From a bacterium (GTDB taxonomy: Bacteria > Actinomycetota > Acidimicrobiia > Spongiisociales > ZC4RG35): a stretch of 64,000 nucleotides of DNA. This document shows, one piece after another, positions 18,277-27,530 of the stretch (positions are counted from its first letter, which is position 1; each line of letters starts with the position of its first letter). The stretch is taken from assembly GCA_028823995.1 (NCBI GenBank), contig JAPPFD010000025.1:1-64000 (forward strand), written 5' to 3'. Below the pieces are notes generated by a model. The model saw only the letters and a program-made list of their open reading frames with translations. It made no database searches and was not told where the DNA came from. A program made the position numbers and the translations under genes.

Positions 18277-19254
18277 CTAGCCGTCCCGTGAATAGACGGA
18301 GGGATTTGCACACCACGGCACCTGCCTTCCGGCGAGACCTGCCAGCAGGTTCTCCACCGCGCGGGTGGCCATGGCCAGCCGGGTGCCGCGGCTGGCCGAT
18401 CCGAGGTGGGGTATCACCAGGCAGTTGGTAAGCGAGAGCAACTCGTGGTCGGCGGGGATCGGCTCGGGGTCGGTCACATCCAGGGCCGCAGCACCGATCT
18501 CACCCGACCGGAGAGCCCGGGAAAGGGCTTCGGGGTCCACCAGGGGCCCGCGGGCGATATTCACCAGCGTGGCGCTGGGTTTCATCCGGGCCAGGGCGGC
18601 ATGGTCGATCAGGTGGTGGGTCTCGGGCGTGTAGGCGGCGGTGAGCACCACATGGTCGGACTCCGCCAGAAGGTCACCCAGAGTCTTGTAGGCCACGCCC
18701 GTCTTCTCCTCCACTTCGGGCTTGGGTGACCGGGAGTTGTACACCACCCGCATCGAGAATCCCGCCGCTCTTCGGGCGACCGCCGCGCCGATCCTTCCCA
18801 TGCCGATGATCCCCAGGGTGGTTTCCCACAGGTCGCTTCCCAGCAGGAGGTCGGGGTCCCATTCCCGCCAGTGGCCCCCGAGCACGTAGTCCCTTCCCTC
18901 GGGGATGCGCCGCGCCGCCGCGGCCAGGAGCGCCCAGGCCATGTCGGCGGTGGTCTCGGTGAGGACGTCGGGGGTGTGGCCCACCGGTATCCCCCGGCGG
19001 GTGCAGGCGTCCAGATCTATGTTGTCCACCCCAACCGCCATCTGGGACACGACCGTCAGCCGCTTCCCCGCATCCAGGAACTCGTCGTCCACGCGGTCGG
19101 TGAGCATGACCAACGCCCCGTCGGCGTCCGCCACCCGTTCCAGGAGCAGCCCCCGGGGCATGGTCCGGTTCTCCGGCCAGGTCCACACCTCGTGTCTATT
19201 CAGCAGTTCTGCCGCCCTAGGATTGATGGGCCTGGTCACTACTACCCGCGCCAT
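18277..19254 (-). CDS. D-2-hydroxyacid dehydrogenase (glyoxylate/hydroxypyruvate reductase type)
   Basis: 325 residues. NAD(P)-binding motif GIIGMGRIG (about 150-158), substrate Arg in NIARGPLVD, Glu in TDPEPIP and catalytic His in IPHLGSAS are all in place. The family reduces glyoxylate, hydroxypyruvate or related 2-ketoacids. The HLGSA form and the length point to the GyaR/GRHPR subgroup. It is transcribed in the same direction as the acyl-CoA operon, which lies 57 bases upstream of its start. Substrate within the subgroup is not decided by the sequence. Confidence 0.9.
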   Translation of the reverse strand: MARVVVTRPINPRAAELLNRHEVWTWPENRTMPRGLLLERVADADGALVMLTDRVDDEFLDAGKRLTVVSQMAVGVDNIDLDACTRRGIPVGHTPDVLTETTADMAWALLAAAARRIPEGRDYVLGGHWREWDPDLLLGSDLWETTLGIIGMGRIGAAVARRAAGFSMRVVYNSRSPKPEVEEKTGVAYKTLGDLLAESDHVVLTAAYTPETHHLIDHAALARMKPSATLVNIARGPLVDPEALSRALRSGEIGAAALDVTDPEPIPADHELLSLTNCLVIPHLGSASRGTRLAMATRAVENLLAGLAGRQVPWCANPSVYSRDG

Positions 19255-19311
19255 GGCACGCGGGAGGATAGCCCTTCGATCGGCCGCCGACCGCAGGGCC
19301 CCACGGAGGGG

Positions 19312-20502
19312 TCAGCTGCGCGGGATGTCCTTCCAGGCCGGCTCGAGATCCACCCGCGGCTCGCGGGGAAGGCCCAGGACCCGCTCCCCTATTACGTTGC
19401 GCAGGATCTCCGACGTCCCCCCTTCTATGGAATTGGCCCGGGAACGCAGAAATTCCCACTGGGGGCTGTGGTCGACGGCCATGGTCTCGGGAGTGCGGAA
19501 CTCGTATGCCTCTGGATACAGCATCCCCTCTGCCCCCATCATGTTCACGGCCCAGGCGAAGGTCTGCTTGCGCAACTCCGCCCACTGGAGCTTGAGGGTG
19601 GATCCCTCCGGTCCGGGGGTCCCTCGCAGCCGGGCCATGCGGTCCCGCAGGCTGGTGAGTCGCATGGCCTCGGCGTCCACCCACAGGCGGATGAGCTCGT
19701 CCCGGCGCGCCTGGTCGTCGCTGCCCGAGTTGCGCCACACCTCCACCGCGGTGGCGATGGCGCCCTCCCCGCGGGGACTGATGCTCTCGCCGATCGACAC
19801 CCGCTCGTTCATGAGGGTGGTTATCGAGACTCGCCACCCCTCCCCCACTCCTCCCAGCCGGTTGGCCTCGGGAACCCGGGCGTCGCTGAAGTACACCTCG
19901 TTGAACTCGGCCTCGCCGGTTATCTGGCGAAGCGGCCGCACCTCCACCCCGGGCTGGTCCATGTCGATTATGAAGTAGGTGATGCCCCGGTGTTTGGGGA
20001 CTCCCGGGTTGGTGCGGGCGGTGAGCATCCCCCACTTGGCGGTGTGCCCGAAGGTGGTCCACACCTTCTGGCCGTTCACCACCCACTCCTCGCCGTCGCG
20101 GACGGCCCGGGTCCCTATGCCGGCGGCGTCCGACCCCGCCCCCGGCTCGCTGAACAACTGGCACCAGATCTCCTCGGCGGTGAACAGCTTGCGGAGCCAG
20201 CGGTCCCGCTGTTCGGGGGTCCCGTGGACCGCCACCGTGGGAGCGCCCATCCCGTAGCCGATCAGGTTGCGGCCGACGTTGTCGGTAGGGGCGCCCGCCT
20301 CCGCCAACGCTGCGGTGGCCTGGGCGGCTTGGCCGGGCGACGCGCCCATCCCTCCCATTCCCTCCGGGAAGGACGGCCAGGCCAGCCCCAGGTCGAACTG
20401 CGCGCCCCAGAACTTCTCCGGCCTGGTCTCGGCGGGGGGATGGCTCGACAGGAGCCGGTCAACCCGGTCTTCTATAGAGTCTCGGACTGCGGCCTCTGTC
20501 AT
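19312..20502 (-). CDS. Acyl-CoA dehydrogenase
   Basis: 396 residues, FAD-dependent. The ATG at 20502 has a purine-rich AAGGG sequence upstream. The mid-domain QLFSEPGAGSD is followed by VNGQKVWTT, the flavin- and substrate-binding strands. The C-terminal NSIEGGTSEILRNVIGERVLGLPR is the family end motif, containing the EGGT acidic residue. It performs the first oxidation of beta-oxidation, making a trans-2-enoyl-CoA. It is the last gene of the operon starting at 25299, 14 bases after the hydratase. The style is that of the FadE group of actinobacteria, often acting on branched or sterol-derived acyl-CoAs, but this is inference. Confidence 0.92.
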   Translation of the reverse strand: MTEAAVRDSIEDRVDRLLSSHPPAETRPEKFWGAQFDLGLAWPSFPEGMGGMGASPGQAAQATAALAEAGAPTDNVGRNLIGYGMGAPTVAVHGTPEQRDRWLRKLFTAEEIWCQLFSEPGAGSDAAGIGTRAVRDGEEWVVNGQKVWTTFGHTAKWGMLTARTNPGVPKHRGITYFIIDMDQPGVEVRPLRQITGEAEFNEVYFSDARVPEANRLGGVGEGWRVSITTLMNERVSIGESISPRGEGAIATAVEVWRNSGSDDQARRDELIRLWVDAEAMRLTSLRDRMARLRGTPGPEGSTLKLQWAELRKQTFAWAVNMMGAEGMLYPEAYEFRTPETMAVDHSPQWEFLRSRANSIEGGTSEILRNVIGERVLGLPREPRVDLEPAWKDIPRS

Positions 20503-20516
20503 CTCGAGCCCTTCCT

Positions 20517-21371
20517 TCAGGACACCCACAGGGCGGCGTTGGATAGGACAGTGGCGTCCCGTTCCTCCACCGACGCTTCGAGGAGGACCTTGTCCTCTTC
20601 GACCCACATGCGGGTCACCACGGTCTCTCCGGGGAACACCACGCCGGCGAACCGGGCCTGGTAGCGCCGGGCTCGTCCCGGGTCTCCTCCGAGCACCGCG
20701 TCCACCGCGGCCTTGCAGACTATGCCGTAGGTGCACAGACCGTGAAGGATTGGGCGGTCGAATCCTCCCAGGGCGGCGAAGGCCGGGTCGGCGTGCAGGG
20801 GGTTCTTGTCCCCCGACAGGCGGTACAGCAGAGCCTGCTGAGGGAGGGTGGGTGACCTGACGACGTGGTCCGGCTCCCGGGCGGGCGCCTGGTTGGAGGC
20901 CTTGGGCCCGGGGTCTCCTCCCCATCCCCCTTCGCCGCGGATGAAGAGAGAGGAGCGGTTGGTGAACAGCAACTCCCCGGTCCGGCGGTCGGTGGAGGTC
21001 ACTTCCACCACCATCAGGGCCGCCCGTCCCTTGTCGTAGATGTGGGCGATGTGGGGCCGGCTGACGACTTCACCGCTCCGCGGTATCGGCCGCTCCAGTT
21101 CCAGGTCCTGCTCCCCGTGGAGCATCAGCGCCCAGTTGATGTCCACGCCGCGGGCGGAGGTTATGGAGAGCATCGACGCGGAGGCGGCGATCGTCCCGAA
21201 GGAGGGCAGCACCGCCAGGTTGCCTTCGTAGGTGTAGGACAGCTCCCGGGGATCGGTGGGAGGGCATCCCGCTCCCAGTCCGAGTTGGTAGAGGATCACC
21301 CGGTCCTCGTCCCATACGAAGTTGAGGACCGGGAGTTCGGACGCCAGCGCGGCTTCGACGTCGATGGGCAT
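20517..21371 (-). CDS. MaoC-type enoyl-CoA hydratase 2
   Basis: 284 residues with a double hot-dog fold. The hydratase-2 motif is present in YRLSGDKNPLHADPAFA (catalytic Asp and His) followed by GGFDRPILHGLCTYG. The N-terminal hot-dog half (residues 1-140) is degenerate, as in eukaryotic and actinobacterial hydratase 2. It hydrates trans-2-enoyl-CoA to the (3R)-hydroxyacyl-CoA. The stop/start gap to the upstream (3R)-dehydrogenase gene is only two bases. In animals and fungi these two activities are domains of one multifunctional protein, MFE-2. Confidence 0.92.
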   Translation of the reverse strand: MPIDVEAALASELPVLNFVWDEDRVILYQLGLGAGCPPTDPRELSYTYEGNLAVLPSFGTIAASASMLSITSARGVDINWALMLHGEQDLELERPIPRSGEVVSRPHIAHIYDKGRAALMVVEVTSTDRRTGELLFTNRSSLFIRGEGGWGGDPGPKASNQAPAREPDHVVRSPTLPQQALLYRLSGDKNPLHADPAFAALGGFDRPILHGLCTYGIVCKAAVDAVLGGDPGRARRYQARFAGVVFPGETVVTRMWVEEDKVLLEASVEERDATVLSNAALWVS

Positions 21372-21373
21372 TG

Positions 21374-22279
21374 TCAGCCTCCCATCGCCTTGGCGATCAG
21401 CATGATCTCCTCGGTGGAGCTCATCGGGATCTCGTACTCGGTGATGTCCCGGATCTCATCGAGATGATCGCGGACCTCCTCCACCGAGGGCACAACTTTC
21501 ATCCCCGAGAACCACCCCTGGTTGGTGCCGACGAAGATGCGTCCGTAGCGGCCGCCTCCGGCGGTGAAGATCTCATGGGTGAACTGGTTGGCCTCCGAGC
21601 ACAGGTACACCACCATGGGGGTGACCTGGTCGGGGTCGAGCAACTCGGTGAGAGGTCCCAGGAGTTCCTCGGTGAGACGGGTGCGGGCCACCGGCGCGAT
21701 CACGTTGGACTTGATGTTGTACTTGGCCCCTTCGATGGCCAGCACGTTGGAGAACCCCACCAGCCCGGCCTTGGCCGCCCCGTAGTTGGTCTGTCCGAAA
21801 TTGCCGAAGATCCCGGCGTTGGAGGAGGTGAACACGAAACGCCCGTACCCCGCCTCCTTCATGACCGGAAAGGCCGGAAGCGAGACGTAGAAGGCGCCGA
21901 GGAGGTGTACCTCCATCACGGCTTGCAACTCCTCGATGGTGAGGTTGCCGAAGCTTCGGTCGCGGAGGATCCCGGCGTTGTTGATCACCACGTCCACCGT
22001 TCCGTAGGCGTCGAGGGCGGTCTGGACGATCGCCGCTCCGCTCTCGGGGGTGGCGACCGAGTCGTAGTTGGCCACCGCCTCCCCGCCTCGGTCGGTGATC
22101 TCTCGGACCACCAGGTCGGCTGGGCGGTTGGAACCTCCGGTGCCGTCGATGGCTCCTCCCAGGTCGTTCACCACCACCCGGGCGCCGCGGCGGGCAAGCT
22201 CCAGGGCGTAGCTGCGGCCCAGGCCGCCCCCCGCCCCCGTGACGATGGCCACCTTTTGGTCGAATGTGATGTCGGACAA
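21374..22279 (-). CDS. (3R)-hydroxyacyl-CoA dehydrogenase, MFE-2/HSD17B4 type SDR
   Basis: 301 residues from a TTG start with AGGAGG eight bases upstream. TGAGGGLGRSYAL is the NAD-binding loop, and VVVNDLGGAIDGTGG with a long insert is characteristic of the dehydrogenase domain of peroxisomal MFE-2 rather than ordinary FabG. NNAG, the Ser in FTSSNAG and the YGAAK catalytic Tyr/Lys are present. It oxidises (3R)-hydroxyacyl-CoA to 3-ketoacyl-CoA. The C-terminal 60 residues extend beyond a minimal SDR. It sits between the acyl-CoA ligase and the hydratase 2 in one operon. Confidence 0.92.
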   Translation of the reverse strand: MSDITFDQKVAIVTGAGGGLGRSYALELARRGARVVVNDLGGAIDGTGGSNRPADLVVREITDRGGEAVANYDSVATPESGAAIVQTALDAYGTVDVVINNAGILRDRSFGNLTIEELQAVMEVHLLGAFYVSLPAFPVMKEAGYGRFVFTSSNAGIFGNFGQTNYGAAKAGLVGFSNVLAIEGAKYNIKSNVIAPVARTRLTEELLGPLTELLDPDQVTPMVVYLCSEANQFTHEIFTAGGGRYGRIFVGTNQGWFSGMKVVPSVEEVRDHLDEIRDITEYEIPMSSTEEIMLIAKAMGG

Positions 22280-22307
22280 AGCCGGGCCTCCTGTCTCGGT
22301 TGCGGGT

Positions 22308-24176
22308 TTAGGTGGTCGCGTCCTGGTAGAGATCGTCGATCAGGTCGGAGTACTGGTCGAGGACCACATGCCGCCTGACCTTCATGGTGGGGGTGATCTC
22401 GCCGGAATCGGGGTCCCAGATGTCCGGGACGATGGCGGTCTTCTTGACCTGCTCGGCGCGGGCCACCATGCGGTTGGCCGTCTCCACGGTGGAGGTTATC
22501 TCCGCCACCACCTCGGGATGGGAGGTGAGACCCGCCCAGTCGTCGACGGCTATCCCCCTCTGGTCGGCCCAGGCGGGCGTCTCCTGGGGGTCGAGGGATA
22601 CCAGCATGGTCAGGTACGGGCGGTTGTCCCCCACCATGCACACGCCGGCCACCAGGGGGTGGCTGGAGAGGGCGGTCTCCAGGGTGGCGGGCGCCACGTT
22701 CTTCCCGGACGAGGTGATGATGATCTCCTTCTTCCTCCCCACCACCTTCAGGTTCCCGGCGTCGTCCCACTCCCCCAGGTCCCCCGAGTAGAGCCATCCG
22801 TCCTCGGAGAAGGTGCTGGCGGTCTCCTGGGGCATGCGGTAATAGCCGGCGGTCACCACTCCTCCCCTCACCCGGATCTCGCCGTCTTCGACGGTCTCCA
22901 CCTCCACTCCCATGAAGGGCCTGCCCACCGTTCCCAGGGCGGGGTTGTCGGGGGTCGTGCAGGTGGACGGGCCGGTGTTCTCGCTCATCCCGTACACCTC
23001 GTAGAGCGGCACCCCCAAGGCGTGGAAGAAGACCAGGAGGTCCCGGCTGATGGGCGCGGCGGCGGTCACCGCCAACTGCAGTTCGTCCATCCCGAGGCGC
23101 GCCCTGATCTTGGAGAAGATGATCCGGTCGAACAGGGCGTGCTTGATCCGGCTGCCCAGGGAGGCTTTCTTCCCCGACACCCGGCCCTCCACCACGGCCT
23201 TGCCGTTGGCGATGGCCTTCATCACCAGGTCGCGGCGCTTCGGATCGGCCTCCAGGGCCTCGAGCAGCCGAGCCTGGAACTTCTCCCAGACCCGCGGCAC
23301 GCCCAGGAAGGCCTGGGGGCGGCAGGCCCGCGCATAGTCGGCCACCTGGGTGAGGTCGGGGCAGTAGTAGATCTCCCCGGCCGCGTAGATGGGTATGTAG
23401 TGGGTGCCGGCCCGCGTGGCGATGTGGGCGAAGGGAAGGTAGGCAAGGGTTCTGACATGGTCGGGCATGTCCAGGGTCGAGAAGATGCACTCGGCGGTCC
23501 AGGCCACGTTGCGGTGGGTGATCATCACCCCCTTGGGGTGGCCGGTGGTGCCCGAGGTGTAGATCAGGGTGGCCAGATCGGAGGGCGTCACCTCCGCGGC
23601 GGAACTGGTCACCGTGTCGGGATCGGAGGCCAGGTGTTCGGCGCCCCGGGCCAGGAGCGCCTCCCAGGAGGTGACGCCGTCGGGGAGGTCGTCTTCCGAG
23701 GCATCCAGGAGGACGACATGCTCCAGCCGGGGAAGCTGTGCCCGGACCGCCTCCCAGCGCTCCAGCACCTCCCGGTTCTCCAGGATGGCCACCTTCACTC
23801 CGGCCTGGTGGCCGATGTAGGCGATCTGGGGAGGGGCGAGGGTGTCATAGAAGGTGATGGGGACCGCTCCGGTGTGGACGATCCCCAGGTCGGCGATGGC
23901 GTGCTCGGGACGGACGCCCGCCATGATGCCCACGAAGTCGCCCTTCCCCACTCCCAGGGTCTGCAAGCCTGCGGCGGCTTGATGGGAGACGGCCCGCATC
24001 TCCTCCCAGGTCAGGCTTGCCCACTCCCCGTCCCCGCCTTGCCACCGGGCAGCGGGGCGCTCGGGATGGTTGGCCGCCGCGCGGTCGAGAAGGTCCACAA
24101 GGGTAAGACCCTCCACGGCCTCGTCGATCCGGCGGCGCTCGGATTGCAGGTCTCGGTCATTCATTTTCTCGGTCAT
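22308..24176 (-). CDS. Long-chain acyl-CoA synthetase (FadD15 type)
   Basis: 622 residues, the length of the long-chain (FAA/FadD15) branch. AMP-binding motif IYTSGTTGHPKGVMITH is near residue 215 and GRKKEIIITSSGKNVAP near 485. It activates fatty or isoprenoid acids to CoA esters at the cost of ATP. ATG 24176 is chosen, with a second ATG four codons in. It lies 11 bases after the racemase gene and 28 bases before the dehydrogenase, so it is part of the operon. Specificity is not readable. Confidence 0.93.
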   Translation of the reverse strand: MTEKMNDRDLQSERRRIDEAVEGLTLVDLLDRAAANHPERPAARWQGGDGEWASLTWEEMRAVSHQAAAGLQTLGVGKGDFVGIMAGVRPEHAIADLGIVHTGAVPITFYDTLAPPQIAYIGHQAGVKVAILENREVLERWEAVRAQLPRLEHVVLLDASEDDLPDGVTSWEALLARGAEHLASDPDTVTSSAAEVTPSDLATLIYTSGTTGHPKGVMITHRNVAWTAECIFSTLDMPDHVRTLAYLPFAHIATRAGTHYIPIYAAGEIYYCPDLTQVADYARACRPQAFLGVPRVWEKFQARLLEALEADPKRRDLVMKAIANGKAVVEGRVSGKKASLGSRIKHALFDRIIFSKIRARLGMDELQLAVTAAAPISRDLLVFFHALGVPLYEVYGMSENTGPSTCTTPDNPALGTVGRPFMGVEVETVEDGEIRVRGGVVTAGYYRMPQETASTFSEDGWLYSGDLGEWDDAGNLKVVGRKKEIIITSSGKNVAPATLETALSSHPLVAGVCMVGDNRPYLTMLVSLDPQETPAWADQRGIAVDDWAGLTSHPEVVAEITSTVETANRMVARAEQVKKTAIVPDIWDPDSGEITPTMKVRRHVVLDQYSDLIDDLYQDATT

Positions 24177-24186
24177 CCTTTATCAG

Positions 24187-25299
24187 TCAAACAACAACGC
24201 CTTCGTCCCGAAGTTTATCTATCTGCGCGGGTGAAAGCCCGAGGTCAGCCAGGATCTCGTTGGTGTGTTCTCCACGGGTAGGCGCCGGAGACGGGGGTCC
24301 GGCGACGGTTTCGGAGAACCGCGGCGCCGGGGCGGGCTGGGTCCACCCTCCCACCTCTACGAAAGTCGACCGCGCCCGGGTGTGAGGGTGGCGGGTGGCC
24401 TCGGTCAGACTGAGCACCGGCGACACGCAGGCGTCGCCATCGGCGAACTGCTCCGCCCACTCGTCGCGGGTCTTGGTGCGAAAGATCTCCGCCAGGCGCC
24501 GGCGGAGTTCCGGCCATCCACTCGGGTCGAACCGGTGGGGCAGGCCGCGGCGGTCCACGCCCAGTCGGGAGCACATCTCCTCGAGGAACTTCTCCTCGAG
24601 ACAGCCCACCGCCACGTGCCGGCCGTCCGAGGTCTCGTAGACGTCATAGAAGGGCGCCGCGCCGTCCAGGAAGTTGGACCGGCGCTGCGTCTGCCACCAA
24701 CCGCCCGCCAACCCGGCGTGCATGATGGCGGTAAGAAGGGCGGTCCCGTCCACCATGGCGGCGTCGACGACCTGTCCCTCACCGGTGGTGCGGGCCGACA
24801 CCAGCGCGGCCAGCACCCCCGTGACCAGCAGCATCCCTCCCCCGCCGTAGTCGGCGATCAGGTTCAGGGGGACCGAGGGCCGCTCCGGAGGGCCGATCGG
24901 ATGCAGGGCTCCTGCGATGGCGATGTAATTGATGTCGTGTCCGGCCGTGTGCGACAGGGGTCCCTCCTGTCCCCAGCCGGTGATCCGCCCGTAGACCAGC
25001 CGCGGGTTTCGCCCCAGGCAGGCGTCGGGACCCACCCCGAGGCGCTCGGCCACCCCGGGTCGGAATCCCTCGATGAGTATGTCGGCCTCCTCGGCCAGCC
25101 CGAGAGCGACTTCGGCGCCTTGAGGTGTCTTGAGATCGACCGCGATCGAGCGCTTGCCGCGATTCAGAATGGCTTGGCCCGCCGCGTAGTCGACGCCGCC
25201 GCTCGGTCGCTCGATCAGGGTCACGTCGGCGCCGAGGTCGGCCAGGACCATGCCTGCGAACGGGCCCGGTCCCAGCCCGGCCAACTCGACGACCGCCAC
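24187..25299 (-). CDS. Alpha-methylacyl-CoA racemase (CaiB/BaiF family III)
   Basis: 370 residues from a GTG start. VELAGLGPGPFAGMVLADLGADV is the family N-terminus (shown in shorter form: VELAGLGPGP then LADLGADV). The catalytic pair is visible in GHDINYIA (His) and LIADYGGGG (Asp), as in AMACR/MCR. The enzyme interconverts (2R)- and (2S)-methylacyl-CoA so that branched chains can enter beta-oxidation. A normal homologue begins some five residues earlier (PLAGV-), and the frame remains open upstream, so the start may lie slightly upstream at a non-standard codon. First gene of the five-gene operon. Confidence 0.92.
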   Translation of the reverse strand: MAVVELAGLGPGPFAGMVLADLGADVTLIERPSGGVDYAAGQAILNRGKRSIAVDLKTPQGAEVALGLAEEADILIEGFRPGVAERLGVGPDACLGRNPRLVYGRITGWGQEGPLSHTAGHDINYIAIAGALHPIGPPERPSVPLNLIADYGGGGMLLVTGVLAALVSARTTGEGQVVDAAMVDGTALLTAIMHAGLAGGWWQTQRRSNFLDGAAPFYDVYETSDGRHVAVGCLEEKFLEEMCSRLGVDRRGLPHRFDPSGWPELRRRLAEIFRTKTRDEWAEQFADGDACVSPVLSLTEATRHPHTRARSTFVEVGGWTQPAPAPRFSETVAGPPSPAPTRGEHTNEILADLGLSPAQIDKLRDEGVVV

Positions 25300-25360
25300 T
25301 CCCGCCAGGGGTCCCCGATCGCGGGAGGCGGGAGATAGGTCCGGCTGTCCGATGGTGGCC

Positions 25361-26461
25361 CTACTTCTCGGGGTGGTGGTTTTCTTCCAGTTCCACCACC
25401 AGTTCGTGCCGGTGGCGGGAAGTGGAGATCAAAGATTGCACGATGGCGGCCACCGGCAGGGCCAGCACCGCCCCCAACGCCCCCAGAAGGGATCCGCCGG
25501 CGACCACCGCTCCCACCGAGACCGCCGGATGGATGGCCATGGTGCGGGAGGTGACCCGGGGAGAGATCACCAGGTTCTCGACCTGCTGGTAGGCGACGAT
25601 GAACAGCAGCACCCACAGCGCGGTGATCGGGTTCTCCAAGAGTGCGATCAGCACGGGCAGCGCTCCCCCGATGTAGGTTCCGATCACCGGTATGAACTGC
25701 GACAGCACTCCCACCCAGATTCCCAGCGCCACCGGATAGGGCACCGATAGGAAGGCAAGCACCGTGGCTGTGATCACAGCCGACACCACCGCCAGGATCA
25801 GCCGCGAATAGACATACCCTCCGGTCTTCTCTATCGACACCTCCCAGATCCTCAGCAGCAGGCGCTGGCGCTGGGCCGGGAATAGCGACAGCACCAGGCG
25901 CAGCATCTTGGGCGCCTCGGCCACCATGTAGAAGGCAAAGAGCAGGATCGTCACCCCTTGGAAGACCACGGTCGCCAGGGTGCTTCCCACCGCCAGCACT
26001 CCCCCGGCGACCTGTCCCCCGTATTTCTGGAGGAGCGATCCCAGGTCCTCCAGTTGAGCGCGGATCTGGACGTCCAGGAGGTCGACGTCGATGAACCTTT
26101 CCAGCCAACCCTCTATGGTGGACAGGTAGTCGGGCAGGTTGACCGCGATGGCGGCGGTCTGGTTGATGAAGAGCGGCAGCAGGGTGGCCAGGAACAGGAG
26201 GATCAGCGAGAAGGCCGCCAGGAAGACCACCGCGGTCGCCCAGCGGCGGTTCCATCTCCTCCTCTCCAGCCAGTCCACCGCGGGGCCGAGCGCCACCGCC
26301 AGGAAGAGGGCGATGAAAACCATCAGCAGCAGGGTGGCCAACTGCACGATCACCCAGACCACCGCCGCCACTCCCAGCAGGGTCGCGCAGGCGGTGATCA
26401 GCCAACGATTGAGCCAGGGAGGAGGCTTGTCAGAGTGCGGGGACCGACCTTCCAGCGGCAC
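25361..26461 (-). CDS. AI-2E family transporter (UPF0118)
   Basis: 366 residues from a GTG start. About eight membrane helices, with the family signature in the late segment (IPVIGTYIGGALPVLIALL) and a large extramembrane loop at residues 100-170. The family includes permeases proposed for AI-2 export and sodium/proton exchange; the substrate here is unknown. The gene is followed 61 bases downstream by the racemase operon and may be co-transcribed with it. A strong hairpin lies just upstream of its start. Confidence 0.88.
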   Translation of the reverse strand: MPLEGRSPHSDKPPPWLNRWLITACATLLGVAAVVWVIVQLATLLLMVFIALFLAVALGPAVDWLERRRWNRRWATAVVFLAAFSLILLFLATLLPLFINQTAAIAVNLPDYLSTIEGWLERFIDVDLLDVQIRAQLEDLGSLLQKYGGQVAGGVLAVGSTLATVVFQGVTILLFAFYMVAEAPKMLRLVLSLFPAQRQRLLLRIWEVSIEKTGGYVYSRLILAVVSAVITATVLAFLSVPYPVALGIWVGVLSQFIPVIGTYIGGALPVLIALLENPITALWVLLFIVAYQQVENLVISPRVTSRTMAIHPAVSVGAVVAGGSLLGALGAVLALPVAAIVQSLISTSRHRHELVVELEENHHPEK

Positions 26462-26483
26462 GGCCTCCCAGTCTAGGTGTAGA

Positions 26484-26515
26484 GATCGACCGGGAGGATG
26501 ACCTCCCGGTCGATC
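26484..26515 (-). terminator. Hairpin downstream of rhodanese gene
   Basis: A perfect 14-bp stem (GATCGACCGGGAGG with its complement) around the tetraloop TCAT lies between the rhodanese stop and the start of the AI-2E permease. No long T-run follows, so it is a likely but not textbook intrinsic terminator for the rhodanese transcript. It could also shape the 5' end of the permease message. Confidence 0.5.
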
Positions 26516-26536
26516 GTCAAGAGGTGTCGGGCCCTT

Positions 26537-27412
26537 TCAGGGCTTTTCGATGGGTACGCCCACCGTGTTGCCGTACTCGGTCCAGGACCCGTCGTAGTTG
26601 CGGACGTTCTCGAATCCCAGGAGATGGGTGAGGACGAACCAGGTGTGGCTGGACCTCTCCCCGATCCGGCAGTAGGTGATCACATCGTCGCCCGACGACA
26701 AGCCGATCTCGCTCTCGTAGATGGCTCTCAGTTCATCGGCGTCCTTGAAGGTGCCATCGTCGTTGGCGGCCCGCTTCCAGGGCACGTTGTTGGCCGCCGG
26801 GATGTGCCCGCCCCGGGTGGCTCCCTCGTTCGGGTACCCGGGCATGTGGAGACGCTCGCCGCGGAACTCCTCGGGAGAGCGGACGTCGACCAACGGGTTT
26901 CCGGCCTTGGAGTGATCGAGAACCAAGGGGAGGAAGGCGCGGATCTGGGAGTCGTCCCGGTCGACCGCCGGGTAGTCGACAGCGGCCCGCTGGGTGGGGG
27001 CGGTGGTGAGCGCACGGCCTTCTTCCTCCCACTTCATGCGCCCGCCGTCCAGGATCCGCACGTCGCGATGACCGAACAGCGAGACCACCCACAGCGCGTA
27101 GGTCGCCCACCAGTTGAAGTTGTCCCCGTAGAAGACCAGGGTGGAGTCGGGGGAGATCCCCTTGCTTCCCATCACCGAGGAAAAGCCGTCGCTCCCCAGG
27201 TAGTCCCTGATCAACGGGTGGTTGAGGTCGAGGTGCCAGTCGAGGTTCACCGCTCCCGGGATGTGTCCGGTGTCGTAGAGGAGGGGATCCTCGTTCGACT
27301 CCACCGGTATGACGCTCGCATCGTCCAGATGCTCGGCCAGCCACTCGGTGGTGACCAGCATTCCGGGATGGGCGTAGGCGGAAAACTTGGGGTTGGGTGC
27401 GGTGTCAGACAT
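26537..27412 (-). CDS. sseA: Thiosulfate/3-mercaptopyruvate sulfurtransferase
   Basis: 291 residues with two rhodanese domains. The active-site Cys is in YCRIGERS near residue 245, in the second domain; the first domain lacks a Cys loop, as usual. The CRIGERS loop is that of actinobacterial thiosulfate sulfurtransferases (CysA2/SseA). It transfers sulfane sulfur from thiosulfate or mercaptopyruvate to an acceptor. It is divergent from a SufE-like gene, and in mycobacteria sseA and a sufE homologue are also neighbours. This suggests a shared sulfur-transfer function. Confidence 0.92.
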   Translation of the reverse strand: MSDTAPNPKFSAYAHPGMLVTTEWLAEHLDDASVIPVESNEDPLLYDTGHIPGAVNLDWHLDLNHPLIRDYLGSDGFSSVMGSKGISPDSTLVFYGDNFNWWATYALWVVSLFGHRDVRILDGGRMKWEEEGRALTTAPTQRAAVDYPAVDRDDSQIRAFLPLVLDHSKAGNPLVDVRSPEEFRGERLHMPGYPNEGATRGGHIPAANNVPWKRAANDDGTFKDADELRAIYESEIGLSSGDDVITYCRIGERSSHTWFVLTHLLGFENVRNYDGSWTEYGNTVGVPIEKP

Positions 27413-27530
27413 GCTCTTTTCTCCGGGTAGGGGGTGCAGGGAAAGATAGGGTCGGTCTTGCTACTTAGGCTTTAACCCTACGGGTACTGTGAGTATTCCC
27501 GTCCCGGGCGGTGTTATGATTCCTCGGATC

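Noticed and set aside
18871-20664. Long plus-strand frame over the acyl-CoA dehydrogenase region
   Set aside because: Same reason: antisense to genes with full motif sets, translation has no domain character.
22239-24281. Very long plus-strand frame opposite the acyl-CoA ligase
   Set aside because: It is a mirror frame of a clear adenylate-forming enzyme and has a low-complexity His/Gly-rich translation.
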